Source: Vicinamibacteria bacterium
GTDB taxonomy: Bacteria; Acidobacteriota; Vicinamibacteria; Fen-336
DNA length: 52,397 nucleotides
Assembly: GCA_016934575.1 (NCBI GenBank)
Contig: JAFGSN010000115.1
Coordinates: forward strand, 1 to 52,397
Direction: 5' to 3'
This document shows positions 44,797 to 52,397 of this stretch, piece after piece. A program made the position numbers and the translations under genes. The number at the start of each line of letters is the position of its first letter. Positions within the stretch are counted from its first letter, which is position 1. Under the pieces are notes generated by a model. That model searched no databases. It was not told the origin of the DNA and worked only from the letters and a program-made list of their open reading frames with translations.

Positions 44797-47153
44797 TGAA
44801 GGGGCGGGGAAGCCGAAGCGCGAGCGTCTTCAGGCGACGGAGGCAAACGAAGGACCGCGCAATCGAGCACGCTTTCCGATGAGCCCGGAGAAGTCCAGAA
44901 GACGCGCAATACGCCAGTAAAGGCTTCGTTGACGTAGCGCAGGCGGACTGAGTGCCGGCCCGCGTCGAGTCGGATGACGCCGGAGACGGATATGGGATGG
45001 TGTTTCCCGCCGTTGTTCACGACCAGGCGATCGTTGATTGTAAGAGTTGATCCGTCATCGGACTCGAGACGGAAAGCATGATCACCAGCCGAGGAAGTCT
45101 CGATCCGGCCGATCCACTCGGCGCTGAAAAACGGCGTCGAAACGGGGAATACGTCTTGCCAACTGAACAGGAAAAAAGTGTCCACCCGGACGAGCTCGGG
45201 ATCGCCCTCCCAGCGGGTGTTAGGGTAATAGCGCCCAAGCAATCCGCAGTCGGATCGAGGGGGCTTGGGCGGCGTCTCGGCGATCTCGTAGATCTTGATA
45301 GTCGGGCCCGGACGCCGCATTGATGAAAGTCCGGAAACCGGCAGATAGAAGGCGTCGGCCGGGTCAAAAACCGCGCGTTTGGCGAGACCCGGAATGAAAG
45401 GATCGTATCGTTCTCTCAAACGCCCGCGCGCGTTAAGCATTTCAACGGCCGATTCGGGCGGCGGCGGCGAATAGTAACGGATCGGAGAATCGTCAAGGAG
45501 AGCCCAGCGCGCCAGAAGGCCCCGGCCGCTCTCGATGTCGACGTACTGGTAACCGTGCGGCAGCTCCGGCTTGCCGTAGACAAACGCGCGATGAATGGCG
45601 ATGTCCGATCCGCCAGGAACGTGACGCTTGATCCAATCGCGTGCGATCTGGCGCGTGTCCGTCTTGGCAAGCAGCCGAGAAGTCAGAGCCGACCGATATG
45701 CGGGGCCCAGGCTCGCGAGCCCCAACGCCAGACCGGCGACAAGCGGCACGCGCTTCGCGCGGATAACCCGTGATGCCAGCGCGACGACGAGAGCGGCGGC
45801 GAGGATTGCTGCGACGGGCATCAACGGAGCGACGTACCGGAGGAAGATCCAGCGCGTCCAGATCAAAGGAATGCACAAGGCGATCACGAATGAAGCCAGC
45901 ACCAAGGCCGGCGCGTCACGCCGCGGACCATAACGCAGAGCCCTGAGCGGAGCCAGAAGAATCGCGATGATCAAGAGCGTCATGAGAGCTACGCCGGCCG
46001 CATGCGGCAGGCCGAACTGGAACAACCAGGCGAATCCGAGCGGCATTTCGAGGCCCGCGACGCCTTCCTGTGCGAACGGCAGTTGATAGGCGAGATTTTG
46101 CCGCACGGTCGCGATGTCGATGAGCAGATACGGCGATCCCATGATGAAAGCCATAAAAAAACAGACGCCAGCGACGATGAGCGCGCCGGCGTGCTGAGCG
46201 GCCACGTGGAAGACCTTCGCCAGTCGACGATCCGTGATGCCGGCGCCGGATCGAAGTCGGGCGACCTCTTCAAGCGCGCGCAACGCGGCGGCGACGACCA
46301 GAGGGACGAGAGCGGCGGCGGCGGGGTACTTCGTGCTCGCGGCAAGCCCTATCAGTAAGCCCGACAGGAAATAGCGTCTCAGCCGGCCGTCGTTGACGAG
46401 ACCGACGATCTCGGTAAAAGCAAAAGTGAGAAGCAGCGTCATTGGTATGTCGGTAGTGGCGAAGTGCGATTCGCGGACGTGGGAGAAGTTGACGGCCAGG
46501 ACGCCCGCCGCCAGAAGCCCGACTGTCTTTCCGTACGCGACCCGGCCCAGACGGAAGACGGCCCACACTCCGATCACGCCCGAGGTCGCCGTCGTGGCGC
46601 GCGCGATGACGTATAACGGCGCGAAGTGATGACGGCCGAGAAAGTCCATGAAGCCGCCAGATCCGAAGGCTCCAAGCCACTCGCCCGACAGGCGCACGAA
46701 GCCGAAAACGGCTGCAAGCACGTACATGTAAAGAGTCGGATAGATGAAGAAATGAGGATTGAGATCGCCTGAGTGGAATGTCAGAGCGCGCGAGACGAGG
46801 TACTCCTCGTCGGGACGGTACTTGCCGGGATATCCAAAAGCGAGGCCCCAGAAGCGCAGCACCGCGGCGATCCCCAGGATGGCGAGCAACGGCGCGTTGT
46901 CCGAGGCGAAAGAGCGCGCAAGAATCAAGATTCTTGCCGGAAAGCCTCGAAGCAGGCGTCTGATGATGAGGAAGTCGAGACGTGGCCGCAGGGGCGGCGG
47001 CCAGGCCGGCATAGCATCGTGCGCGTCGCCGCTGGCGATCTTCGGAACTTCGGAGGGAGCGGAAGATTCGCAGGCGTCCGGTCGATCGACGAGATGATTC
47101 TCGATGTCGTCTCGATCGTCGTCTGGATTCGTGAGTTCGTAAGGATCGCTCAT
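44793..47153 (-). CDS. Polytopic GT39/PMT-like glycosyltransferase with C-terminal PA14 domain
   Basis: The 786-residue protein has a hydrophilic, acidic N-terminus (about 1-75), then about ten hydrophobic helices up to residue 500. The first extracytoplasmic loop has the acidic motif YRPDEEYLVSRALTFHSGDLN, as in PMT/ArnT-like (GT39/GT83) transferases that use polyprenyl-phosphate sugars. A periplasmic segment follows and a PA14 domain covers about 636-765 (GLLGRYY, FRLESDDGSTLTINDR, GRHSVRLRYVN), a fold known to bind carbohydrates or host sugars. It lies next to the GT2 enzyme, which could make its lipid-linked donor. The start has no clear ribosome site. Confidence 0.87.
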   Translation of the reverse strand: MSDPYELTNPDDDRDDIENHLVDRPDACESSAPSEVPKIASGDAHDAMPAWPPPLRPRLDFLIIRRLLRGFPARILILARSFASDNAPLLAILGIAAVLRFWGLAFGYPGKYRPDEEYLVSRALTFHSGDLNPHFFIYPTLYMYVLAAVFGFVRLSGEWLGAFGSGGFMDFLGRHHFAPLYVIARATTATSGVIGVWAVFRLGRVAYGKTVGLLAAGVLAVNFSHVRESHFATTDIPMTLLLTFAFTEIVGLVNDGRLRRYFLSGLLIGLAASTKYPAAAALVPLVVAAALRALEEVARLRSGAGITDRRLAKVFHVAAQHAGALIVAGVCFFMAFIMGSPYLLIDIATVRQNLAYQLPFAQEGVAGLEMPLGFAWLFQFGLPHAAGVALMTLLIIAILLAPLRALRYGPRRDAPALVLASFVIALCIPLIWTRWIFLRYVAPLMPVAAILAAALVVALASRVIRAKRVPLVAGLALGLASLGPAYRSALTSRLLAKTDTRQIARDWIKRHVPGGSDIAIHRAFVYGKPELPHGYQYVDIESGRGLLARWALLDDSPIRYYSPPPPESAVEMLNARGRLRERYDPFIPGLAKRAVFDPADAFYLPVSGLSSMRRPGPTIKIYEIAETPPKPPRSDCGLLGRYYPNTRWEGDPELVRVDTFFLFSWQDVFPVSTPFFSAEWIGRIETSSAGDHAFRLESDDGSTLTINDRLVVNNGGKHHPISVSGVIRLDAGRHSVRLRYVNEAFTGVLRVFWTSPGSSESVLDCAVLRLPPSPEDARASASPPLQ

Positions 47154-47235
47154 GTTGAGTCGTTCGAGAAAACGAGGTTAACCTTTCAACAAACGTCGCG
47201 TCAAGGTTCCGTCGGCGATCCAGCGTCGATGCGGA

Positions 47236-47835
47236 CTACATCGCTCCCATGCTCAGCGCCCATTTCGCCTTGTCCAAAAGCGGCGGCGGATGGTAATCAT
47301 GAAATCGTTCCAAAAGCCGCGCGGGATCGGAGTCAACCAGCAGCATGTCACGGTGCCGGGGTTCGACAAACCGTTGTTCGACGGCATAATCGACGAAATC
47401 CATCAGCCGACGGTAGTATCCAGCGACGTCGATGAGACCGCATGGTCGGCTGTGCATGCCGAGCTGCGCCCACGTGAGCGCCTCGAACAACTCCTCGATC
47501 GTCCCCAATCCACCGGGGAGGGCGATGAAACCGTCGGCCAGTTCCGCCATCAGCGCCTTGCGCTCGTGCATGGTGCCGACGACTCGCAGGTCCGATACCT
47601 GCATGAAGGCCAGATCTCTCTCCACGAGTTGACGGGGGATCACGCCGATGACCGTACCGCCGACGTCCATCACGGTCCGAGCGAGGCGTCCCATCAGACC
47701 AATGCGCCCTCCGCCATAGACCAACTGGATCCCTCGTTCGGCCAATGCCAACCCGAGTTGCCGGGCGGCGTGAGCGTACTCGGAATCGGCTCCCGGACTG
47801 GAGCCGCAGAAAACGCAGATGCGCCTGAGAGTCAT
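47236..47835 (-). CDS. LOG-family nucleotide 5'-monophosphate phosphoribohydrolase
   Basis: The 199-residue Rossmann-like protein belongs to the LOG (lonely guy) family, which releases the base from (cytokinin) nucleoside 5'-monophosphates. It begins RICVFCGSSPGADSEYAHAA, has VYGGGRIGLMGRLA and the catalytic PGGLGTIEELFEALTWAQLG. Bacterial members often act on AMP or purine monophosphates or are called TIGR00730 Rossmann-fold proteins. Older databases label them lysine decarboxylase, which is wrong for this motif. Confidence 0.93.
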   Translation of the reverse strand: MTLRRICVFCGSSPGADSEYAHAARQLGLALAERGIQLVYGGGRIGLMGRLARTVMDVGGTVIGVIPRQLVERDLAFMQVSDLRVVGTMHERKALMAELADGFIALPGGLGTIEELFEALTWAQLGMHSRPCGLIDVAGYYRRLMDFVDYAVEQRFVEPRHRDMLLVDSDPARLLERFHDYHPPPLLDKAKWALSMGAM

Positions 47836-48129
47836 TCCATAGGCCTCGAGAGAAGGCGCGTCATCGCTTGCGAAGCCGCAGTCTGTGCTGCGCCCGCATC
47901 CCTCGACTCGCCGGAATCCGTCGACAGGCGGCGTGACGAGAACGGCGACGACATCGAGACTCTAGGTAACCCGCCGAACGAAGTCAATCGAGGAGTCGGT
48001 GTGAGCATGAACCCGGGAAACATGCCGATGGCTGCGTGGTATCCTGCGACGTAAAGCAACCGCTGACGTCGACTGAAGGACGACATATATCGGCGCTTGA
48101 CCAAGACGTGCAACGCTCGGTATCGTTTG
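47836..48129. other. Divergent gap between LOG and PA14 glycosyltransferase genes
   Basis: 294 bases without a convincing gene. I see no clear promoter; CATATAT near 48085 is a possible -10-like element for the plus strand. Confidence 0.25.
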
Positions 48130-50421
48130 ATGCTGATGAATCCAAACGGGGAAGGCGGATCAACTCGGACAGGCGGCCGATGGAACGTCTGGCGGCGTGA
48201 GCACAAGGTCGAGATTGCACTGTTCCTGCTTGTCTGGATGAGTGGTGCGTATTTCTATCACTCTCCACAGCATAACGAGAACGCGCGCTGGGATCAGATG
48301 CGCGCGGTTCTGGAGCAAGGCACGCTCGCGATCGAGCGTTACGCCTACAACACGGCCGACGTCGTCGAGATCGAAAAAAACGGCATGCGTCTGATTTATC
48401 CGAACAAGGCGCCCGGAACGACGATTCTGGGCCTTGGGCCGTTCGGGCTCTTTAGAAGCGCGCTGCGACCGGCGCTGAAGGCGAAGCTTGTTGGCGAGGC
48501 GCGATACTGGCACCTCGTCGCATATTTGACGCGAACCTTTACCGTGGGACTTCTGAGCGCTCTCGCGGCCGCTCTGGTGTGCCGCCGTTTACGACAGCTC
48601 ACGAACGACGCTCTTTCATCGGCGCTCGCGGTCGTGGCGGTTTTTCTGGGAACGATCGCGTTTCCGTACATGACGCTCTTCTACAGTCACCAGCACGCCG
48701 CTGCTCAGCTTACAATCGCGTTTTGCCTGATCGTTGGATGCCATGACGGCCGCATGCGTTTAATGAGAGCCTTCTGGCGCTATCTGACGTCGGGATTTCT
48801 TCTGGGATTCAGCGTGGCGACCGAGTATCCCACGGCGATACTCGCGGCCTTGATCGGCCTTTACGTCATGGTGGTTCTTGCCGGCGATCGTGGCCTTTCC
48901 TGGCGGAGGAAGCTCGGATCGCTGTCGCTGCTCGGCGCAGGAAGCGGCATGGGAGGACTGGTTCTCGTCTTCTACAATCTCGCGGCTTTCGGTCGCGTTT
49001 TCTTCACGCCTTATCAGATCTATGCCGAGAAACCGCCGCCCATGTTCGAATCGCACTCCTTGGGCTTCATGGGCGTGCACTGGCCCGGGTGGCGGTCCTT
49101 TCTCGACGTGCTCGCGGAAACGACCGTTCGCCCGCAGCGGGGGCTCGTCTATATCGGCTATGACGACGGCTGGCTGTATGCGTGCAGCCCGGTCTTGTGG
49201 CTGGCGTTGCCCGGCATCGTCGCCTTGGCGTGGCGTCGTCGTCTGCGGATAGAGGTTGTTCTATTCTCGGCGATGCTCGCCGCTTATCTGACGTTCAACG
49301 CGTGCTATGGAGAGTCCATCGTTTTTTGGGGAGGTGCGACGTCCGTCGGACCGCGGCATGTCATCCCTGTTTTGCCGTTCGCGGCTTTCCCGCTTGTGTA
49401 TGTCGTCCGGCGCCTACGTTCTATCTTCCTTCCATTGCTATTGATCTCGGTTTTTTCAATGCTTATGGCGACCGCGACCGAGCCGCGCGCGCAGTACGAG
49501 TGGGCGCAGCCATGGCGCCAGTTCTACGTGCCTGCCTTTCTGGAGAGCCGACTAGCCATCGGAGTCGACGGGCTTTTCCGTCCCGGCGAGTTCGCGTTTG
49601 GAAACACGAACTCATTCAATCTCGGATGGTGGTCGGGGCTGCCGCCGGCATGGCAGCTTGCGCCGCTTGTTCTCGCCTGGCTCGTTTTCGGCGTGTTGAT
49701 GATCCGCATGACGCGGCGGGAAGCGGCTTCGTCGAAATCCGCGATGTCGGTTGGAGAGCCAATCAGCGGGGACTCCGAAATCGAACCGGACGTCGGATCC
49801 GCCGGTATCGCTTCAGTGCGCAGAAGCGAGATCGGCCCAGAGCATGCGGCTGAGCATGCTCCATCAAGGACTTGCGACATGCTTGAATTGTCGTCGCAAC
49901 ATGACTCTTCTCGTCTCGTTTGGAGAGACTACGTTTTGATCGCCTTGCCCGCAGCGATGATCGCCTTGGCGCCGCCTTGGTATCAGCATGCGACGCGTCT
50001 CGTCGATCCTCGCCACGGGCTTGTCGGACGCTACTACCGCACACACAACTGGCAGGGGCCGTCGCATGTGCGTCTGGATCCGACGCTTGACTTCGACTGG
50101 AAGAACGAGCCTCCATATCCGGTGCCGTTCAGCGTCGATTGGACTGGATTCCTGCGCGTTCCCGTGAGCGGAGATTATCGCTTCACTCTCGAATCGGACG
50201 ACGGCTCGACCCTGGAAATCAACGACCGAATCATCGTTGATAATGGCGGTCATCACGGTCGTCTTCGTAGGGACGGCGCGGTCCGGCTGGAGGCGGGAGA
50301 TCATCCCATCCGGGTTCGTTTCTTCAACTCCCAGTTCGACGCCGAATTCCGCCTTTACTGGACCGTGCCCGATAGACCGGAGGACACGATTCCAAACGAA
50401 GCGCTGTTGCCTCCAATGTAA
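48130..50421 (+). CDS. Second polytopic glycosyltransferase-like protein with C-terminal PA14 domain
   Basis: The 763-residue protein (from ATG 48130; TTG 48097 is an alternative) has a short basic N-terminus, then about a dozen hydrophobic segments. The first loop has NENARWDQMRAVLEQGTLAI and YPNKAPGTTILGL, as in GT39-like proteins of the dolichyl-phosphate-mannose type. A long hydrophilic loop (about 535-605) precedes a last membrane helix, then a PA14 domain (about 630-750) with LVGRYYRTHNW and FTLESDDGSTLEINDR. This PA14 shares its key motif with the protein encoded at 44793-47153, although the membrane parts are only distantly similar. Substrate unknown. Confidence 0.87.
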   Translation: MLMNPNGEGGSTRTGGRWNVWRREHKVEIALFLLVWMSGAYFYHSPQHNENARWDQMRAVLEQGTLAIERYAYNTADVVEIEKNGMRLIYPNKAPGTTILGLGPFGLFRSALRPALKAKLVGEARYWHLVAYLTRTFTVGLLSALAAALVCRRLRQLTNDALSSALAVVAVFLGTIAFPYMTLFYSHQHAAAQLTIAFCLIVGCHDGRMRLMRAFWRYLTSGFLLGFSVATEYPTAILAALIGLYVMVVLAGDRGLSWRRKLGSLSLLGAGSGMGGLVLVFYNLAAFGRVFFTPYQIYAEKPPPMFESHSLGFMGVHWPGWRSFLDVLAETTVRPQRGLVYIGYDDGWLYACSPVLWLALPGIVALAWRRRLRIEVVLFSAMLAAYLTFNACYGESIVFWGGATSVGPRHVIPVLPFAAFPLVYVVRRLRSIFLPLLLISVFSMLMATATEPRAQYEWAQPWRQFYVPAFLESRLAIGVDGLFRPGEFAFGNTNSFNLGWWSGLPPAWQLAPLVLAWLVFGVLMIRMTRREAASSKSAMSVGEPISGDSEIEPDVGSAGIASVRRSEIGPEHAAEHAPSRTCDMLELSSQHDSSRLVWRDYVLIALPAAMIALAPPWYQHATRLVDPRHGLVGRYYRTHNWQGPSHVRLDPTLDFDWKNEPPYPVPFSVDWTGFLRVPVSGDYRFTLESDDGSTLEINDRIIVDNGGHHGRLRRDGAVRLEAGDHPIRVRFFNSQFDAEFRLYWTVPDRPEDTIPNEALLPPM

Positions 50422-50429
50422 GACGCGAT

Positions 50430-50443
50430 CGCGGCATGCCGCG
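50430..50443. repeat. 14-base perfect palindrome
   Basis: CGCGGCATGCCGCG lies eight bases past the stop of the PA14 protein gene, in the gap between it and the convergent broken glycosyltransferase gene. It could be part of a terminator; there is no T tract. Confidence 0.3.
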
Positions 50444-50611
50444 GCGGAGACGGGATCGAAAACGACCCTCGAATCCGAGTCCGGAGCATACAGGGCGCGA
50501 TTCTTGGGGATTCAGTCCCGGGCATCAAAAGCAGAAGCTGCGGCGACCCCAATGAACATCGAGGGAGCGACATTTGGTAGCCGCATTACAATTCCGAAAG
50601 CGCTCATGGAA

Positions 50612-51659
50612 TCACCTTGATCGTGACGTTGCGCGATAGAGCGCCGTCAATCGCTTCATCAGAGGCTTGCGCCCGAATCCGGGAGGCGCGGAGCACCGCC
50701 GGCCGATCGCGGCACGCAGAGAGTGCGCAAGAGCGCCATGATCCCCCCAAGGCGCCAGAATGCCCGGATGCCACTCGCCCATGCCGCCCGAGTTCCATGC
50801 CACGACGGGAACTCCCATGGTCAAAGCTTCGAGCCCCGTGATGCCGAAAGGTTCCTGCCAGCGGGAGGGCATGAGAACCGCGGTGGCGCGCCGATAGAGA
50901 GAAGAGAGATCCTCGTGTGAGATCCAGCCGAGAACGTCTGCTCCCATGTCCACGAGCCGCGGGCGCAATGGACCTGTTCCAGCATAGACAAGCGGCAGAT
51001 CGATCCCTGCCCGACGCCAAGCGCACGCGGCGTCTTGCGCTCCTTTGGCGTCAACGAGCCGTCCGACAAAGAGTACGCACGCCGGGCCATTTGAGGCGGC
51101 GGCGAGGTCAAGCCCATGTACGAACGGCGCGATCACATGAATCCGATCCTGGGGCACTCCGACGAGCGACAGCTCGTGTTTCATGTAGCGCGAGAGAACG
51201 ACAATCGTCAGTCGGCGCACGGCCGCGAGCCGCTCCTCGGTCAGGCGCACGATATGTCTCATGTATGCGGCATCGGAGAAACATCCCGCGCAGCGCGAGG
51301 CGCTCATCGGATCGCGGCAGGGCTTGTTCGACGCAGTCCACTTGCCGCGGCCGGGACAGAAGTATCGATGGTCTTGCGTGTTTAGCGGCCCACTCGAGAA
51401 CCGTGGGATTCATGATGGTGTGAAGATGGACGACATCCGGTCGAAAGGACGCCGCGATCTCGTCAAGCGCGACGTTGCGGCGGTCCGGACTGTCCAGTCC
51501 GTCCACAATGACGACCGCGCAGGGGAGTCGGGCGTCCGGATCGCGACGGCCGGCCGCGACGAGACTCACATGCTCGGATGAGCAGTCCAGGATCGAGCGT
51601 AGATGCCAGTAAGCTCCACCGTGAACGCTGGCGCGGTCCGTCAGGTGTAGAATGCGCAT
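50612..51659 (-). pseudogene. GT4 glycosyltransferase, frameshifted
   Basis: Two overlapping frames together make one GT4 protein. The first, from ATG 51659 (MRILHLTDRASVHGGAYWHL), reads through DVVHLHTIMNPTVLEWAAK. The next part of the family pattern, TQDHRYFCPGRGKWT then CAGCF, occurs in the +1 frame and continues to a normal C-terminal domain (CVLFVGRLVDAKGAQDAACA; PFGITGLEALTMGVPVV with an E-x7-E type motif) ending near 50612. The break is near 51371-51385. Only about one to five residues lie between WAAK and QDH, fewer than usual, so a short deletion that is not a multiple of three fits. An assembly error is also possible. Confidence 0.75.
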
Positions 51660-51862
51660 CAACTCCGATGATTCTCGAGCGGAGAGATGAGGTCAAGCGG
51701 GAACAGGCAAAAGGCCGTCGGCAAGGTCAGCGCATCTTGACGGCGGCTACGTGAATCCGCTGTTTGGCATGACACGTTCATGATATGTTCGAGAATACGG
51801 ATGCTCGTCAGGTCTAAAACGACGGAATGACGGTATCGTGATCTTGCGCGAGGAGGCGCTTC

Positions 51863-52303
51863 ATGGACGGATGGACGGTGCGTGAGCTGATGAGCAAGGA
51901 TCCCCATACGCTCCATGAGGACGAGCCGCTGGCGCAGGCCGTCGAACTGGTCGTCGTGCGCAAGATGCGTCATATCCCAATTCTCAATTCCCAGAAGGCC
52001 CTGGTCGGCATCGTCACCGACCGCGACGTCAAGCGCTCGCTTCCCAGCCCCTTCTCGATCGCGGCATCGGAGGAGTATGACCGCATCGTGAACGACACGC
52101 CGCTATCGCGCGTGATGACGCGCGATCCGGTGACGATCGACGCCGACATGGAAGTCGAGGAAGCGGCCCAGCGGATTCTCGATCTTCGAGTTGGAGGCCT
52201 GCCGGTTCTGAGCCAGGGCAAACTCGTCGGCGTGTTCACCGAGCGCGACGCGCTGCGCGGATTGTTGAAACGCCTGATCGGGAGCGCGCGCCAGGCCGTT
52301 TGA
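51863..52303 (+). CDS. Two-CBS-domain protein
   Basis: The 146-residue protein consists almost entirely of a CBS pair: domain 1 (about 5-60: VRELMSKDPHTLHEDEPLAQ, VGIVTDRDVKRS) and domain 2 (about 80-136: VMTRDPVTIDADMEVEEAAQ, LVGVFTERDALRGLL). Such modules bind adenine nucleotides and act as energy or ligand sensors, often resembling AcuB or IMPDH-type regulators. No enzyme domain is attached. GAGGAGG lies six bases before ATG 51863. The remaining 94 bases to the window edge show no gene I can support. Confidence 0.92.
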   Translation: MDGWTVRELMSKDPHTLHEDEPLAQAVELVVVRKMRHIPILNSQKALVGIVTDRDVKRSLPSPFSIAASEEYDRIVNDTPLSRVMTRDPVTIDADMEVEEAAQRILDLRVGGLPVLSQGKLVGVFTERDALRGLLKRLIGSARQAV

Positions 52304-52397
52304 TCATTTAGGATGAGACGGTGGTCGTTCCGTGTCCGCTGTTCTGCGGCGCTTCTGATTGCTCTGGGACGGTGAGGCTGACGGGCAAAGCGAGTCA

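Noticed and set aside
52304-52397. Possible start of a further gene at the right edge
   Set aside because: A frame from ATG 52315 has a signal-like start but stops after 20 codons. Another frame is open to the edge, but it is too short to support.

Overview
This 52.4 kb window is chromosomal DNA from a high-GC bacterium, probably with a Gram-negative envelope (several signal peptides, one lipobox protein, and membrane proteins with predicted periplasmic domains). I cannot place it in a named phylum from sequence alone. The ribosomal protein order (tuf, the S10-spc-alpha block, secY-map-infA-rpmJ with no adk) and the divergence of several core proteins would suit an uncultivated or poorly sampled lineage, but that is inference. 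Nearly all the DNA is coding. I found no tRNA, rRNA, CRISPR array, insertion sequence or prophage.

Region 1 (1-15620, + strand) is one long translation super-operon: the end of tuf, then S10, L3, L4, L23, L2, S19, L22, S3, L16, L29, S17, L14, L24, L5, S14 (zinc type), S8, L6, L18, S5, L30, L15, SecY, Map, IF-1, L36, S13, S11, S4, RpoA and L17. IF-1 lacks most of the conserved basic decoding-site loop. Two stable inverted repeats fill the S3-L16 gap, and a 22-codon micro-ORF exactly bridges rpoA to rplQ.

Region 2 (15639-24166, - strand) holds an ABC-F translation ATPase with its own -10 box. Upstream of it lies a compact gene group that I regard as the best candidate for an undescribed system: a membrane-anchored peptidoglycan amidase, an actin-like ATPase, a periplasmic TPR/Ig-like transmembrane P-loop NTPase, a soluble paralogue of that NTPase and a small protein. 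The domain set suggests envelope sensing or remodelling driven from the cytoplasm.

Region 3 (24400-29881, + strand) is a tightly coupled housekeeping operon: a secreted protein, RecG, RsmD, CoaD, a class I aminotransferase and a small conserved-looking protein. Region 4 (29932-34992) has a small secreted protein, a 501-base intergenic region with a CRP/FNR-like palindrome, SerA, NADP-type isocitrate dehydrogenase and a GDP-mannose 4,6-dehydratase. Region 5 (35222-41640) carries a GT4 glycosyltransferase, a CDP-paratose 2-epimerase-like protein, an exported AGE-family sugar epimerase, a lipoprotein and a homologue of cyclic 2,3-diphosphoglycerate synthetase.

Region 6 (41869-52303) has PurB, a zinc-ribbon/GT2/methyltransferase fusion, two polytopic glycosyltransferase-like proteins that each end in a PA14 domain, a LOG-family phosphoribohydrolase, a GT4 glycosyltransferase broken by a frameshift, and a two-CBS-domain protein. 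Together with gmd and the epimerases this half of the window looks devoted to making and exporting surface glycans.
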